A stretch of DNA of 32,088 bases from an uncultured Prevotella sp. (GCA_900315525.1 OMZO01000025.1:1-32088); one strand, 5' to 3'; positions 8,712-15,689 are shown, counted from the first letter of the stretch. A program made the numbers and translations. Notes: generated from the letters alone by a model not told the origin.

Positions 8712-9756
8712 AAGGTATAGGTTTCTTCTCTTCTAGTAATATCTTGGTAGATGTCTCTCGAATGACAAGCTTCTGCGGGACAATCTTCTTATAGATCTTC
8801 TGGTCGCCATTGATATTCTTCAGCAGCAGACGACAGGCCTCACCACCCATCTCGAAGGACTGATCCACAATAGCCGACATCTTAGGCGTCACATAACCTG
8901 CATGCACATCATCAGTAAAGCCTATCAGAGCGACGTCCTCAGGTATGCGAAGTCCTATCTGCTTAATGGCCGTGAAAGCTGCAAAGGTGATGATATCATT
9001 AAAGGCCAGGATAGCATCTGGACGATCTTCCCGCTGCAGCAGTTGCATCGAGGCCTCAAGCGCCCATTGATAGTCGATTTTCTCACAGACCACAAGACTG
9101 CGGTCGATAGGAATCCTGTTTTCCTTGAGCGCCTCCAGATAGCCATGCTTACGACGTTTGACCATATCAAGATGGTTCGGACCGCCAATAAAGGCGATGC
9201 GACGACTACCCGTATCTATCAGGTGCTGTGTAGCCTCCTGGGCAGCAATGTCGCCATTGGCTGTCACACAAGAGAATTTCTCAGGCAGGCAGGTGCGCCC
9301 AAAAAACACCAATGGGATACCCATCTCTGATATCTCCTCGAAATGACTATAGTCGGTCGTATTCTGGGAAAGACAGGCGATAATACCCTCTACATGGAGA
9401 CTGATGAAGTTGTCGATAGCCTTCACCTCGGCCTCACTCTGCTCGTGCGTATTGGCGCTGATCACGGAATAGCCAGCCTTACGCGCCTCTTCCTCAATAC
9501 CGTCGAGTACGGCAGCATAATAGTGGGTCACCAGATTAGGCACCACCACACCTATCATTCTCGGGGCCTCCTTACGAAGACTCTGCGCAAAGGGATTCGG
9601 TCGATAGTTCAGACGTTTGGCCAAGTCCTTGACCTTCTCTTGCATCTCAGCACCGATCTCAGGAGAACTGCGCAGAGCCCTGCTCACAGTTGCAATACTC
9701 ACTCCAAGTTCACGGGCCAGATCCTTCAATGAAGTTCTGTGTTTATTGTTAGCCAT
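8710..9756 (-). CDS. LacI-family transcriptional regulator
   Basis: 348 aa, full length for the family. The N-terminal helix-turn-helix (TSLKDLARELGVSIATVSRAL, about residues 8-28) with hinge (LNYRPNPFAQSLR) is followed by a periplasmic-binding-protein-like sensor domain (about 60-335) with typical segments IGVVVPNLVTHYYAAVLDGI, IAFIGGPNHLDMVKRR and DAILAFNDIITFAAF. These proteins repress or activate sugar-use genes depending on a sugar ligand. A near-perfect palindrome (9807-9820) of the GNAAACGTTTNC type overlaps its own -33 box, which suggests autoregulation. The neighbouring sensor-GH31 and GH2 genes are the obvious regulon candidates, but no similar palindrome was noticed in their promoters. 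The ligand is unknown. Confidence 0.95.
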   Translation of the reverse strand: MANNKHRTSLKDLARELGVSIATVSRALRSSPEIGAEMQEKVKDLAKRLNYRPNPFAQSLRKEAPRMIGVVVPNLVTHYYAAVLDGIEEEARKAGYSVISANTHEQSEAEVKAIDNFISLHVEGIIACLSQNTTDYSHFEEISEMGIPLVFFGRTCLPEKFSCVTANGDIAAQEATQHLIDTGSRRIAFIGGPNHLDMVKRRKHGYLEALKENRIPIDRSLVVCEKIDYQWALEASMQLLQREDRPDAILAFNDIITFAAFTAIKQIGLRIPEDVALIGFTDDVHAGYVTPKMSAIVDQSFEMGGEACRLLLKNINGDQKIYKKIVPQKLVIRETSTKILLEEKKPIP

Positions 9757-9780
9757 ATCCTACATGAATAATTGACGATG

Positions 9781-9812
9781 CAAAGTTACTAAAAAATAAT
9801 TTAAGTCGCAAA
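9781..9812 (-). promoter_or_regulatory. Promoter of the LacI-family gene
   Basis: On the minus strand -33 TTTG at 9812-9809, a 20-bp spacer and -7 TAACTTTG at 9788-9781, followed by the ATG at 9756. Confidence 0.8.
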
Positions 9813-9820
9813 CGTTTACG
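9807..9820. promoter_or_regulatory. Probable LacI-family operator
   Basis: CGCAAACGTTTACG is a 14-bp palindrome with one mismatched pair and a central CG, the classic form of LacI/GalR-family operators. It covers the -33 element of the adjacent regulator gene, so binding would block that promoter. Confidence 0.65.
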
Positions 9821-9864
9821 TTACTTTTTTAGTTATAACAGGTACAAGATATCATTTTTTTGCG

Positions 9865-9966
9865 TACCTTTGCAGCGCAAATTCAGAATGAGTAATGAAT
9901 AGTTGATAATAAGTTAGTTAGAAAATGAAAACCAAGACTGTCGTGATGACACTCTTGGTTTTTTTT
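9865..9966 (+). ncRNA. Short plus-strand transcription unit (candidate sRNA or gene remnant)
   Basis: A -7 element TACCTTTG lies at 9865-9872; no good -33 was found. About 55 nt later comes a strong hairpin followed by a T run. The implied transcript is about 90 nt and has no downstream gene on its strand. It also contains ATG at 9925 opening a 28-codon frame (MKTKTVVMTLLVFFVS...) that looks like the start of a signal peptide and ends at 10011. It may therefore be a small RNA, a tiny membrane peptide, or the 5' stump of a deleted exported protein. Confidence 0.4.
9928..9966 (+). terminator. Strong intrinsic terminator, possibly bidirectional
   Basis: AAAACCAAGA (9928-9937) pairs with TCTTGGTTTT (9953-9962). 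An inner TGTC/GACA helix closes a 5-nt loop, and T runs to 9966. On the minus strand the same hairpin lies about 60 nt after the stop of the 411-aa gene and is followed by a T-rich stretch, so it can serve both sides. Confidence 0.75.
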
Positions 9967-10026
9967 GTTTCTCACCTTCGAGTCGTGCCGATAGTCCTCT
10001 CGTTGTCTTAAGCCGTTAGGCTTCTT

Positions 10027-11262
10027 TTAGTCCTGGTCGAGACCATCGCTGCCGTCACCGCTTTGGGCTGTGATAGTGAACCAGAGAGTGCCGCCACGAT
10101 AGACCATGAGGCTGTGGCCGGCTTCGACATTCAGACCCGTGAACGCTGCGCCGTTGGCATCATGGCTGGTGGGATTGATGGCATCGCCCGTACCATCCAC
10201 TTTGGCCGTGAACGTCACTTCGCCGAGATTTGAGCCACTGACCGACACTGATGTGATTGGGGCCGTGGCCGTCACCGTGCCGCCAGCAATACTCTGAGTG
10301 GTGCTGTTGATGACGGCTTGCGTGTTGTAGCTTGGCTCACCAGGCGTTACACCGCCACTGCCACCGCTGGGAGTAGAGTCCTCTGTAGTACCAGTGCCAG
10401 CTGTACCAGCGTTGTTCAGATAGAACTCCGACTCCATGTCGATGTCGTAAGCTGCGTAGCTCATCTCGACGGCCTTTGACAGGCTGCACAGGTCGCTGCC
10501 AAGACCAGCCTCGTTGAGCACCAGCTGACAGTTGCTGCGGAACCAGCCGCCACTCTTGTCCTTGCGGCTGACGATGATACCGGCGGCAACGACATCACCA
10601 CCACGGCCCAGCACGAAGTTGAAGTGGTCGGTGTCGAACTCAAAAGAGGAGAAGTTCAGGTGATTCTTCCAGTTGGAGCAGGGAAACTCGCCCTCGCTGT
10701 TCACGATCTCAGTCGTCATAGGCGCACCTGAGCCGTCGGCATTGCGAGGGTTGAGCACGATGCGGGCTGTCGCTGCTTCATACTTTCCATTGAGCTTCTG
10801 TACGGTCACGAAGGTCACCTGGTCACCACGCTGCAGGCCCCATGCCTTGATGAAGTCTGTGTAGGTGCGGCTGGGCGAATTGACATAAGCCTTGTGCCCG
10901 CCTTCGGCATCGATGCCAACCGATACCTCGGGCAAGTGGCCCTGAGAGATAATGGCGGCGAAGGGCGTCCACTTGTCGCTCTCAAGCGGCATGAACTGGT
11001 AGAACTGGTTAAGGCTCTGACCAGAAAGCTGGAGCGTTGCCGCACGTTCGCGAAGGTACTTGAGGTTGACCTTCTTGAACTTGTTCATACACTGGTATCC
11101 ATTGCTGACACCCTCGAAGGAGTGGTTGCAAAGGAACTTTAACACGGCGTAGAACATGCCTACTGCCTTTACTAATACACGCTGCAAAGTCTGTGCAGTG
11201 GTCTTCGGATTCTTACCGCGACGGGTAGAAGTTCCGGTAATGTTTAATTGAATTGCTGCCAT
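10027..11262 (-). CDS. Unrecognised 411-aa protein with C-terminal Ig-like domain
   Basis: I do not recognise the family. There is no signal peptide. The N-terminus is basic (GTSTRRGKNPKTTAQTLQRV), followed by a helical region to about residue 75 and a mixed alpha/beta region to about 280 rich in aromatic residues (FEFDTDHFNFVLGRGGDVVAAG). A Gly/Ser/Thr-rich linker (NNAGTAGTGTTEDSTPSGGS) leads into a C-terminal beta-rich, Ig-like segment (about 310-405) ending in acidic residues. This build, a globular body plus flexible linker plus beta-sandwich, would suit a structural or surface-exposed protein, but that is inference. Upstream lies a leader made of nine 11-bp units. Downstream is a strong terminator. 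It stands alone as a transcription unit in the accessory region. Confidence 0.75.
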   Translation of the reverse strand: MAAIQLNITGTSTRRGKNPKTTAQTLQRVLVKAVGMFYAVLKFLCNHSFEGVSNGYQCMNKFKKVNLKYLRERAATLQLSGQSLNQFYQFMPLESDKWTPFAAIISQGHLPEVSVGIDAEGGHKAYVNSPSRTYTDFIKAWGLQRGDQVTFVTVQKLNGKYEAATARIVLNPRNADGSGAPMTTEIVNSEGEFPCSNWKNHLNFSSFEFDTDHFNFVLGRGGDVVAAGIIVSRKDKSGGWFRSNCQLVLNEAGLGSDLCSLSKAVEMSYAAYDIDMESEFYLNNAGTAGTGTTEDSTPSGGSGGVTPGEPSYNTQAVINSTTQSIAGGTVTATAPITSVSVSGSNLGEVTFTAKVDGTGDAINPTSHDANGAAFTGLNVEAGHSLMVYRGGTLWFTITAQSGDGSDGLDQD

Positions 11263-11319
11263 AATTTTACAGTAATTTAATTAGTAAACGATCCTACCCT
11301 TGGAGACTTGGGTCAATTA

Positions 11320-11418
11320 GAGTCCGACATGAGCTCGATATGACTTCGATATGACATCGATTAGAGCTCGATATGACACCGACATGAGTCGAACATGAGT
11401 CGAACATGAGTCTGACCT
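11320..11418. repeat. Nine head-to-tail 11-bp repeats in a gene leader
   Basis: Nine units of exactly 11 bp run without a gap, with consensus GA(G/C)NYCGAYAT. Examples are GAGCTCGATAT, GACTTCGATAT and GAGTCGAACAT (the last occurs twice in a row). They lie between the -7 box (11447-11454) and the ATG (11262) of the minus-strand 411-aa gene, so they are probably transcribed as its 5' leader. The period is close to one DNA helical turn. The rest of the 313-bp gap holds only the promoter and the next gene's terminator. Confidence 0.85.
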
Positions 11419-11446
11419 AGTGTCGTCCAATTCGTGATCTCGGCAG

Positions 11447-11454
11447 CAAAGGTA
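11447..11454 (-). promoter_or_regulatory. -7 promoter element of the 411-aa gene
   Basis: TACCTTTG on the minus strand. No convincing -33 TTTG lies 19-21 bp upstream. It implies a leader of about 180 nt that contains the 11-bp repeat array. Confidence 0.5.
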
Positions 11455-11518
11455 CGATGTTTTCCCTTTGCCTCCTAGCGATTGGAAAAATGGAAATTAC
11501 GATTGGAAAAAATAAATA

Positions 11519-11540
11519 GAGACCCCGTAGTGGAGCCTCT
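11519..11540 (-). terminator. Intrinsic terminator after the 305-aa gene
   Basis: On the minus strand GAGGCUCC pairs with GGGGUCUC (8 bp, two G-U pairs) around a short loop and is followed by UAUUUAUUUUUUCC. It lies about 35 nt past the stop codon at 11576. Confidence 0.65.
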
Positions 11541-11575
11541 ATATACGAAATGTGCGCGAAAGCCTTATTCTAGGA

Positions 11576-12493
11576 CTAAAACCCGAATTCATTCATCTGT
11601 TTCCGAAGTTTCCTCAACTCATCGAAATAATGCGAATGGTGGAAAGTATATCCGATTTCGTGGAAAGCATCATAGACGGGTTTTCCACTTGGGTTTGGGC
11701 GAATCTCAAAGTTGAACTTCACTCCCTTTGAGTCTGATAAGTCCTTTTCGATGTTCTCATAGCTCTTCGCATAGTTATTAAACGACCTTGCGGTGAACCT
11801 TTCTTCGTCGCCGAACACTTTCTTCGTCAGGTAATTGGAAAACGGCTGGCGCGACTTTTTCTCCATGATGCCGATGCGGATGAAATAGAAATGCATGAGT
11901 ACACAAAACTCACCCAGTTTGAAATCCGTCCCCATAATCTTGGTGGAATCACTTGTGCCATAATAGCGTTCGATGATTTTCAGAATACAGTCCGACAACT
12001 CGTCTTCATCTATCGGAGCATAGAATATGCCGCTCTCCGTAGGCGGTGTCTCTGTTACTGTCCTGCTGAGCGCACGGTATTTTCCACGAAGCATGTCAGA
12101 CTTCTGGGCAGCCTGGTTAATCAGGGAGATAAGCGCCGTGAACTCCTTCGTACTGTCAATGCCGACATTAATCATCTTGGAGGGATCTTGCGTGATAAAG
12201 CCTACCACTCCTTTATTGCCCGCTTGGTGACGCTGCCTTATACGGATTGCCAGCGACTTGCCACCTCCTTTCCTGCCGCCAGCGATAGCCATGACAGGCA
12301 TCGAAGGATCCATCAATGACACGGAAAACTGGTCTTTTGGAATGGAGGCGATTTGACTCATCGTCAGTTTCTGCACGACATAAGGCACCTCACTGTTTGG
12401 CAGTATCATCGACCTTCCTGCCACCATCACCTTTGTTCCTTGCATACGGGACAATCCGTGGCCTCCCGCAGGGCCGATAGTAATACCTTTCAT
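11576..12493 (-). CDS. Unrecognised 305-aa protein with a P-loop-like motif
   Basis: I do not recognise the family. After about 60 residues a hydrophobic strand leads into AGGRKGGGKSLAIRI. Residues 73-80 fit the Walker A pattern GxxGxGKS. No convincing Walker B was found, though GVVGFITQD follows shortly after. The C-terminal half is helical and basic (FYFIRIGIMEKKSRQPFSNY, FDELRKLRKQMNEF). No signal peptide or membrane segment is present, so it should be cytoplasmic. It has its own -7 element and its own terminator. Its surroundings (repeat-rich leader, gene fragment, TnpB locus) suggest an accessory gene. NTP binding is only a motif-based guess, and the match could be a Gly-rich loop without that function. 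Confidence 0.7.
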   Translation of the reverse strand: MKGITIGPAGGHGLSRMQGTKVMVAGRSMILPNSEVPYVVQKLTMSQIASIPKDQFSVSLMDPSMPVMAIAGGRKGGGKSLAIRIRQRHQAGNKGVVGFITQDPSKMINVGIDSTKEFTALISLINQAAQKSDMLRGKYRALSRTVTETPPTESGIFYAPIDEDELSDCILKIIERYYGTSDSTKIMGTDFKLGEFCVLMHFYFIRIGIMEKKSRQPFSNYLTKKVFGDEERFTARSFNNYAKSYENIEKDLSDSKGVKFNFEIRPNPSGKPVYDAFHEIGYTFHHSHYFDELRKLRKQMNEFGF

Positions 12494-12515
12494 ATCATCC
12501 TCTGTTTTTCTTTGG

Positions 12516-12523
12516 CAAATATA
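12516..12523 (-). promoter_or_regulatory. -7 promoter element of the 305-aa gene
   Basis: TATATTTG on the minus strand, 23 nt before the ATG at 12493. No clear -33 element. Confidence 0.45.
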
Positions 12524-12593
12524 CGCATAAAAGCTGATAACTCCATGCGTCTTGATCTTTTTTGCTGAAAATCACAGATATTTTAGCACTTTT

Positions 12594-12797
12594 TCATATT
12601 TTCTCTGCTCTTATACGATGATATGCCTTCACCACCTCATGCATTGACATGATGTACATTTTGAGTCGCTTTCCATCAAGCGGAGTCCGATGACCGTCCT
12701 CCAACTCAATTCCTGAAAATGTCAGCAAAACTCTTCGAAGCCAACTATAGCAAACCGATGCATCCAATCGGATGCGCCACTTATTATATAATATAGT
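12594..12797 (-). pseudogene. Possible gene fragment (C-terminal piece, family unknown)
   Basis: An open frame of 67 codons runs from just after a stop (12798-12800) to a TGA at 12594-12596. It ends in GIELEDGHRTPLDGKRLKMY and IMSMHEVVKAYHRIRAEKI, which reads like genuine protein. It has no ATG before Met-Tyr-Ile-Met near its end. This suggests the 3' remnant of a deleted gene in the 329-bp gap between two genes. A short hairpin (GCATCC-AATC-GGATGC, 12761-12776) lies in its 5' part. A chance open frame is possible. Confidence 0.35.
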
Positions 12798-12822
12798 TCA
12801 ATTTGTCTGTGCATTATTGATT

Positions 12823-13911
12823 TCACTCTTCTACTAATAGCTCGTCGAAGTTATCGCAAGGCTTAATTTGAGTTATGTCCTTTGAGCCAAAACTGGTTAT
12901 GTATATACGCTTATATCCGCTTTTATCAATTCTTTCGATGAAACTATCTTTAGGACATTGAGCATCGACAACTATTTTGTAGGAATGAATACTCTGTTCG
13001 CCCGGTAAATATATACATAACCAACAATTGTCTTTAATATCATAATCCAGAAGTTTTACCTCTTTATCATCAATAGATTTTAGCAGATCTGTTGCTCTTA
13101 CAGCATTTCGCCTTGAAGTAGCATTAAAGTTAATACAATTGCTACCATTTATTGGTGCCATTCTCACCTCTTCAATGAGACTTAACTCTCTTATTGGTTC
13201 TTTCTTTTCATACGCTTGGCGCAATTGAATTTCAAATTGTTCGATATACTCTTTGGACTTATGTCTTTGATATACTTCTCTTGTTGTGTCTATTGTTATC
13301 ATCCATTTCTGTTCCTTCGATATACTTAGGAGATAATCATTGTCACAAAAGTCCCTTTTTAGTTTTTCGAACAAACTATCAATACTCATTTTCTCTGCAG
13401 ATGGAACACACTTCGTTGCCTCTATGCCAATTCTTTCGTTGGTTGAATCTATTTCTGCAACAAAGTCTGGTCCTTCCTGATCTTGAAAGCAAATATCATT
13501 GCCATACTCTTCCCTCATTGCTTCCTTCAAATTCTGTATTTGGTTCTTTTCATCGAGTTTTTTCATGAAGTCTTTTCTATTATTTTCCCACCAATCTACA
13601 GCTTCCTCACCAGCTTTAGATATAAGAGCGTGATACTCTTTACTATCTTTAAAAAGCGATTCGTATTCTTCTTTATATCCATAATGTACTAAGAAAAAAT
13701 CAAATTTCCCCTTGTGAGGAATAAGTTTACAATTATCGCGTGATAGTTCATACCATTTCTGGTGATAATCTGATTCGCTTTTGGTAACAACAAGACGGAA
13801 AATCATGTATGGGTAGAATGTCTGTTCTATTAACAATTCACTACCCATTCCGTTTATATACACCACTTTAGCAGAAAACTTCTCTCTCTTATCTTTCTTT
13901 TTATTGGCCAT
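12823..13911 (-). CDS. Hypothetical protein with a possible PD-(D/E)XK nuclease core (362 aa)
   Basis: I do not recognise the family with certainty. The protein is hydrophilic with many Lys, Glu and Asp, has no signal peptide or membrane segment, and is visibly AT-rich in codon use. In its middle, GPDFVAEI (P148-D149) is followed by a strand IGIEATK (E164-A-T-K167). That spacing and strand pattern resemble a PD-(D/E)XK nuclease core in which the usual Lys position is shifted, but this is motif reading only. It lies directly downstream of the CRISPR-like array on the same strand, about 65 nt from the last degenerate repeat, with no clear promoter in between. It could be co-transcribed with tnpB and the array. 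A partner in defence is an inference from location. Confidence 0.7.
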   Translation of the reverse strand: MANKKKDKREKFSAKVVYINGMGSELLIEQTFYPYMIFRLVVTKSESDYHQKWYELSRDNCKLIPHKGKFDFFLVHYGYKEEYESLFKDSKEYHALISKAGEEAVDWWENNRKDFMKKLDEKNQIQNLKEAMREEYGNDICFQDQEGPDFVAEIDSTNERIGIEATKCVPSAEKMSIDSLFEKLKRDFCDNDYLLSISKEQKWMITIDTTREVYQRHKSKEYIEQFEIQLRQAYEKKEPIRELSLIEEVRMAPINGSNCINFNATSRRNAVRATDLLKSIDDKEVKLLDYDIKDNCWLCIYLPGEQSIHSYKIVVDAQCPKDSFIERIDKSGYKRIYITSFGSKDITQIKPCDNFDELLVEE

Positions 13912-13976
13912 ATTTTTCTTCTTTTTATCTTTTGATAAAATGTATCATAATTGACTCAGTACATGTGATAAACTTC

Positions 13977-14272
13977 AAGTGTACAACTTCGCAATATTAA
14001 TATTCCAATTCCTAGATAACTTCAGGTAGATGTTTCTGTGATGTAACAACCTTACAAAATCTATGCATATACATTCTGGCATCGAGTTCATCGACAGCAT
14101 CTCGGATGTAACAACCTTACAAAATCTATGCATATACATTCCAAGACCTTCAGAACCGGAATCTATGCCGGATGTAACAACCTTACAAAATCTATGCATA
14201 TACATTCTCCTCGTCTGATAGTTCCTTGTAGTTTCGGATGTAACAACCTTACAAGATCTATGCATATACATT
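13977..14272 (-). CRISPR. CRISPR-like array overlapping the 3' end of tnpB
   Basis: Four near-identical 36-bp repeats lie at 14040-14075, 14105-14140, 14171-14206 and 14237-14272. On the plus strand each begins GATGTAACAACC and ends GCATATACATT. The tnpB-proximal copy has one change (G at 14255). The spacers are 29, 30 and 30 nt and unrelated to one another. A degenerate fifth repeat at about 13977-14010 is followed by another 29-nt spacer, as expected at the distal end of an array. On the minus strand the repeat starts AATGTATATGCATAG, which are the last codons and stop of tnpB. Near its other end TGTAA-GGTTG-TTACA can form a 5-bp hairpin just before the spacer, as in Cas12-type crRNA handles. 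A C flanks one side after all four spacered repeats and a CG flanks the other side in three copies, so the true repeat may be 37-39 bp. No cas1, cas2 or tracr-like anti-repeat was seen. Confidence 0.85.
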
Positions 14273-15589
14273 AGACTTACGTTGTTTTCCTGTTTCAACC
14301 TTGCTGGTTGCAATCCCATTCACAGAGAAACGGGAGAGCAGAGCCGTCAAGTCCGCAGGCGTAGATTCGGGATAATCCTTCCCTATTTTGTGATTTACTA
14401 ATAGTCCCAGCAGATTCAGGCTGGCGTTCAGGTCGCGGTCGATGACTGCTCCGCAATGCGGGCAACGGTAGGTGCGGTCGCTGAGAGTCAAATCTTCCTT
14501 CTTCTCTCCGCAAACCGAACACGTCTTGCTGCTTGCAAAGTAGCGGTCGGCTTTGGTGACTTTCACGCCGTTCGTTTCGGCTTTATACTCTATCTGCCTG
14601 CGTAGTTCACCAAACGAAACATCGTTGACGGCCTGAGCCAGTCGGTGGTTCTTGGTCATGCCCTTCACGTTTAGGTCTTCAATGGCAATCTCGCCATAGT
14701 GTGTGGTCAGAATCGTGGTGACCTTGTGCAAGAAGTCACGCCTGATGTTCGCAACGCGACCTTGCGCATGAGCCAGCCGCACAGACAGTTTCATATAATT
14801 GTTCGACTTCCTGACGCCCTTCAGCCGTTCCTCTTTGGTTTTCGGATGGAGCCGCTTGCTGAGCTGTCTGCTGAGTCTTGCTATTTTTCTCTGATTCTTC
14901 TTCAGTGGCTTGGGATTCTCGATGGCAATGCCGTCGGATAGTATCAGTGCCGACTTGATACCCATGTCAACGCCCACTTTCCTGTTGGCATCTACTGAGT
15001 CCACATTCGGATGCGTTCTTTTATATTCTTCTTCTGTAATCTCCAAACTGAACGAAGCATAGAACTTGCCGCCACTTTGGGAGATACATACATTATTTAT
15101 TTTGGCATAGTTGAAACGGATATGCTCGGCCATCTTCACCCAGCCAAGTTTGGGGAAATGAAGATATTGATGCTTCCCACTTTCGTTGTGTGGTATCTTA
15201 TCGAAAGCCTCTGAATTCTTATTTGTTTCTGACAGGTGCACTTCACTGGCTTGGAGGTAGAAGCTTCCTTCATTATCTCTTTTCTTCTTAAACTGCGGAT
15301 ATTTACCAAGACCCTTGAAGAATCTCTTAAATGCCATATCAAGATTCATAAAAGGTTGGTCAGTAGCACACTTTGTCACCTCGTAGGTAAACGGGAACTG
15401 CTCCTTCTTGATAGCGTTGAACCGCTTTCGGATTTCCCTGCCGTTCGGCTTCTCGCCAGCCTCGTACATCCGTTTCCACTCGGCCAGCCCCCAATTGTAA
15501 GTCAATCGCGCACACCCGAAAGCCTTGCGGAAGTAAGTCTTCTGCTTGTTATTCGGCTTCAACTCAATTCTATGTGCGATTGAAATCAT
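14258..15589 (-). CDS. tnpB: TnpB/Cas12-like RNA-guided RuvC nuclease
   Basis: 443 aa from the ATG at 15589. An in-frame TTG at 15613 lies inside the -7 box. The protein has an N-terminal OrfB-type helix-turn-helix/wedge region (ISIAHRIELKPNNKQKTYFR), a RuvC-like domain with I GVDMGIKSA (D208), II IAIEDLNVKGM (E304) and III DRDLNASLN (D386), and a zinc ribbon with two CxxC pairs (CSVCG, CPHCG). All catalytic and zinc residues are present, so it should be an active nuclease. TnpB proteins of IS200/IS605 elements use an omegaRNA from their own 3' end to cut DNA. Here no tnpA accompanies it, and the 3' end runs directly into a CRISPR-like array, the last 15 nt being part of the first repeat. The protein could be a domesticated TnpB or a type V-U effector. 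Confidence 0.93.
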   Translation of the reverse strand: MISIAHRIELKPNNKQKTYFRKAFGCARLTYNWGLAEWKRMYEAGEKPNGREIRKRFNAIKKEQFPFTYEVTKCATDQPFMNLDMAFKRFFKGLGKYPQFKKKRDNEGSFYLQASEVHLSETNKNSEAFDKIPHNESGKHQYLHFPKLGWVKMAEHIRFNYAKINNVCISQSGGKFYASFSLEITEEEYKRTHPNVDSVDANRKVGVDMGIKSALILSDGIAIENPKPLKKNQRKIARLSRQLSKRLHPKTKEERLKGVRKSNNYMKLSVRLAHAQGRVANIRRDFLHKVTTILTTHYGEIAIEDLNVKGMTKNHRLAQAVNDVSFGELRRQIEYKAETNGVKVTKADRYFASSKTCSVCGEKKEDLTLSDRTYRCPHCGAVIDRDLNASLNLLGLLVNHKIGKDYPESTPADLTALLSRFSVNGIATSKVETGKQRKSNVYA

Positions 15590-15610
15590 ACTGAGGTCTT
15601 TATTTTTGTG

Positions 15611-15642
15611 CAAAGTTACACATTTTATTTTAAACCACCAAA
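15611..15642 (-). promoter_or_regulatory. Promoter of tnpB and probably of the array
   Basis: On the minus strand -33 TTTG at 15642-15639, a 20-bp spacer and -7 TAACTTTG at 15618-15611. It is one of the best consensus matches in the window. The expected transcript start near 15604 fixes the ATG at 15589. Confidence 0.8.
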
Positions 15643-15689
15643 TCCACAGGTTTATAGTAGTTTTAGCGTGAAGATAAACAATAAAATGA

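Noticed and set aside
13975-14319. 114-aa minus-strand frame with repeated MYMHRFCKVVTS segments
   Set aside because: It is only the translation of the CRISPR-like repeats and spacers. The repeat unit, not a protein, explains the pattern.
14258-15613. Complete IS605 element
   Set aside because: Only tnpB is present. No tnpA, no recognisable right end beyond the array and no proven left end were found, so I do not call a mobile element.
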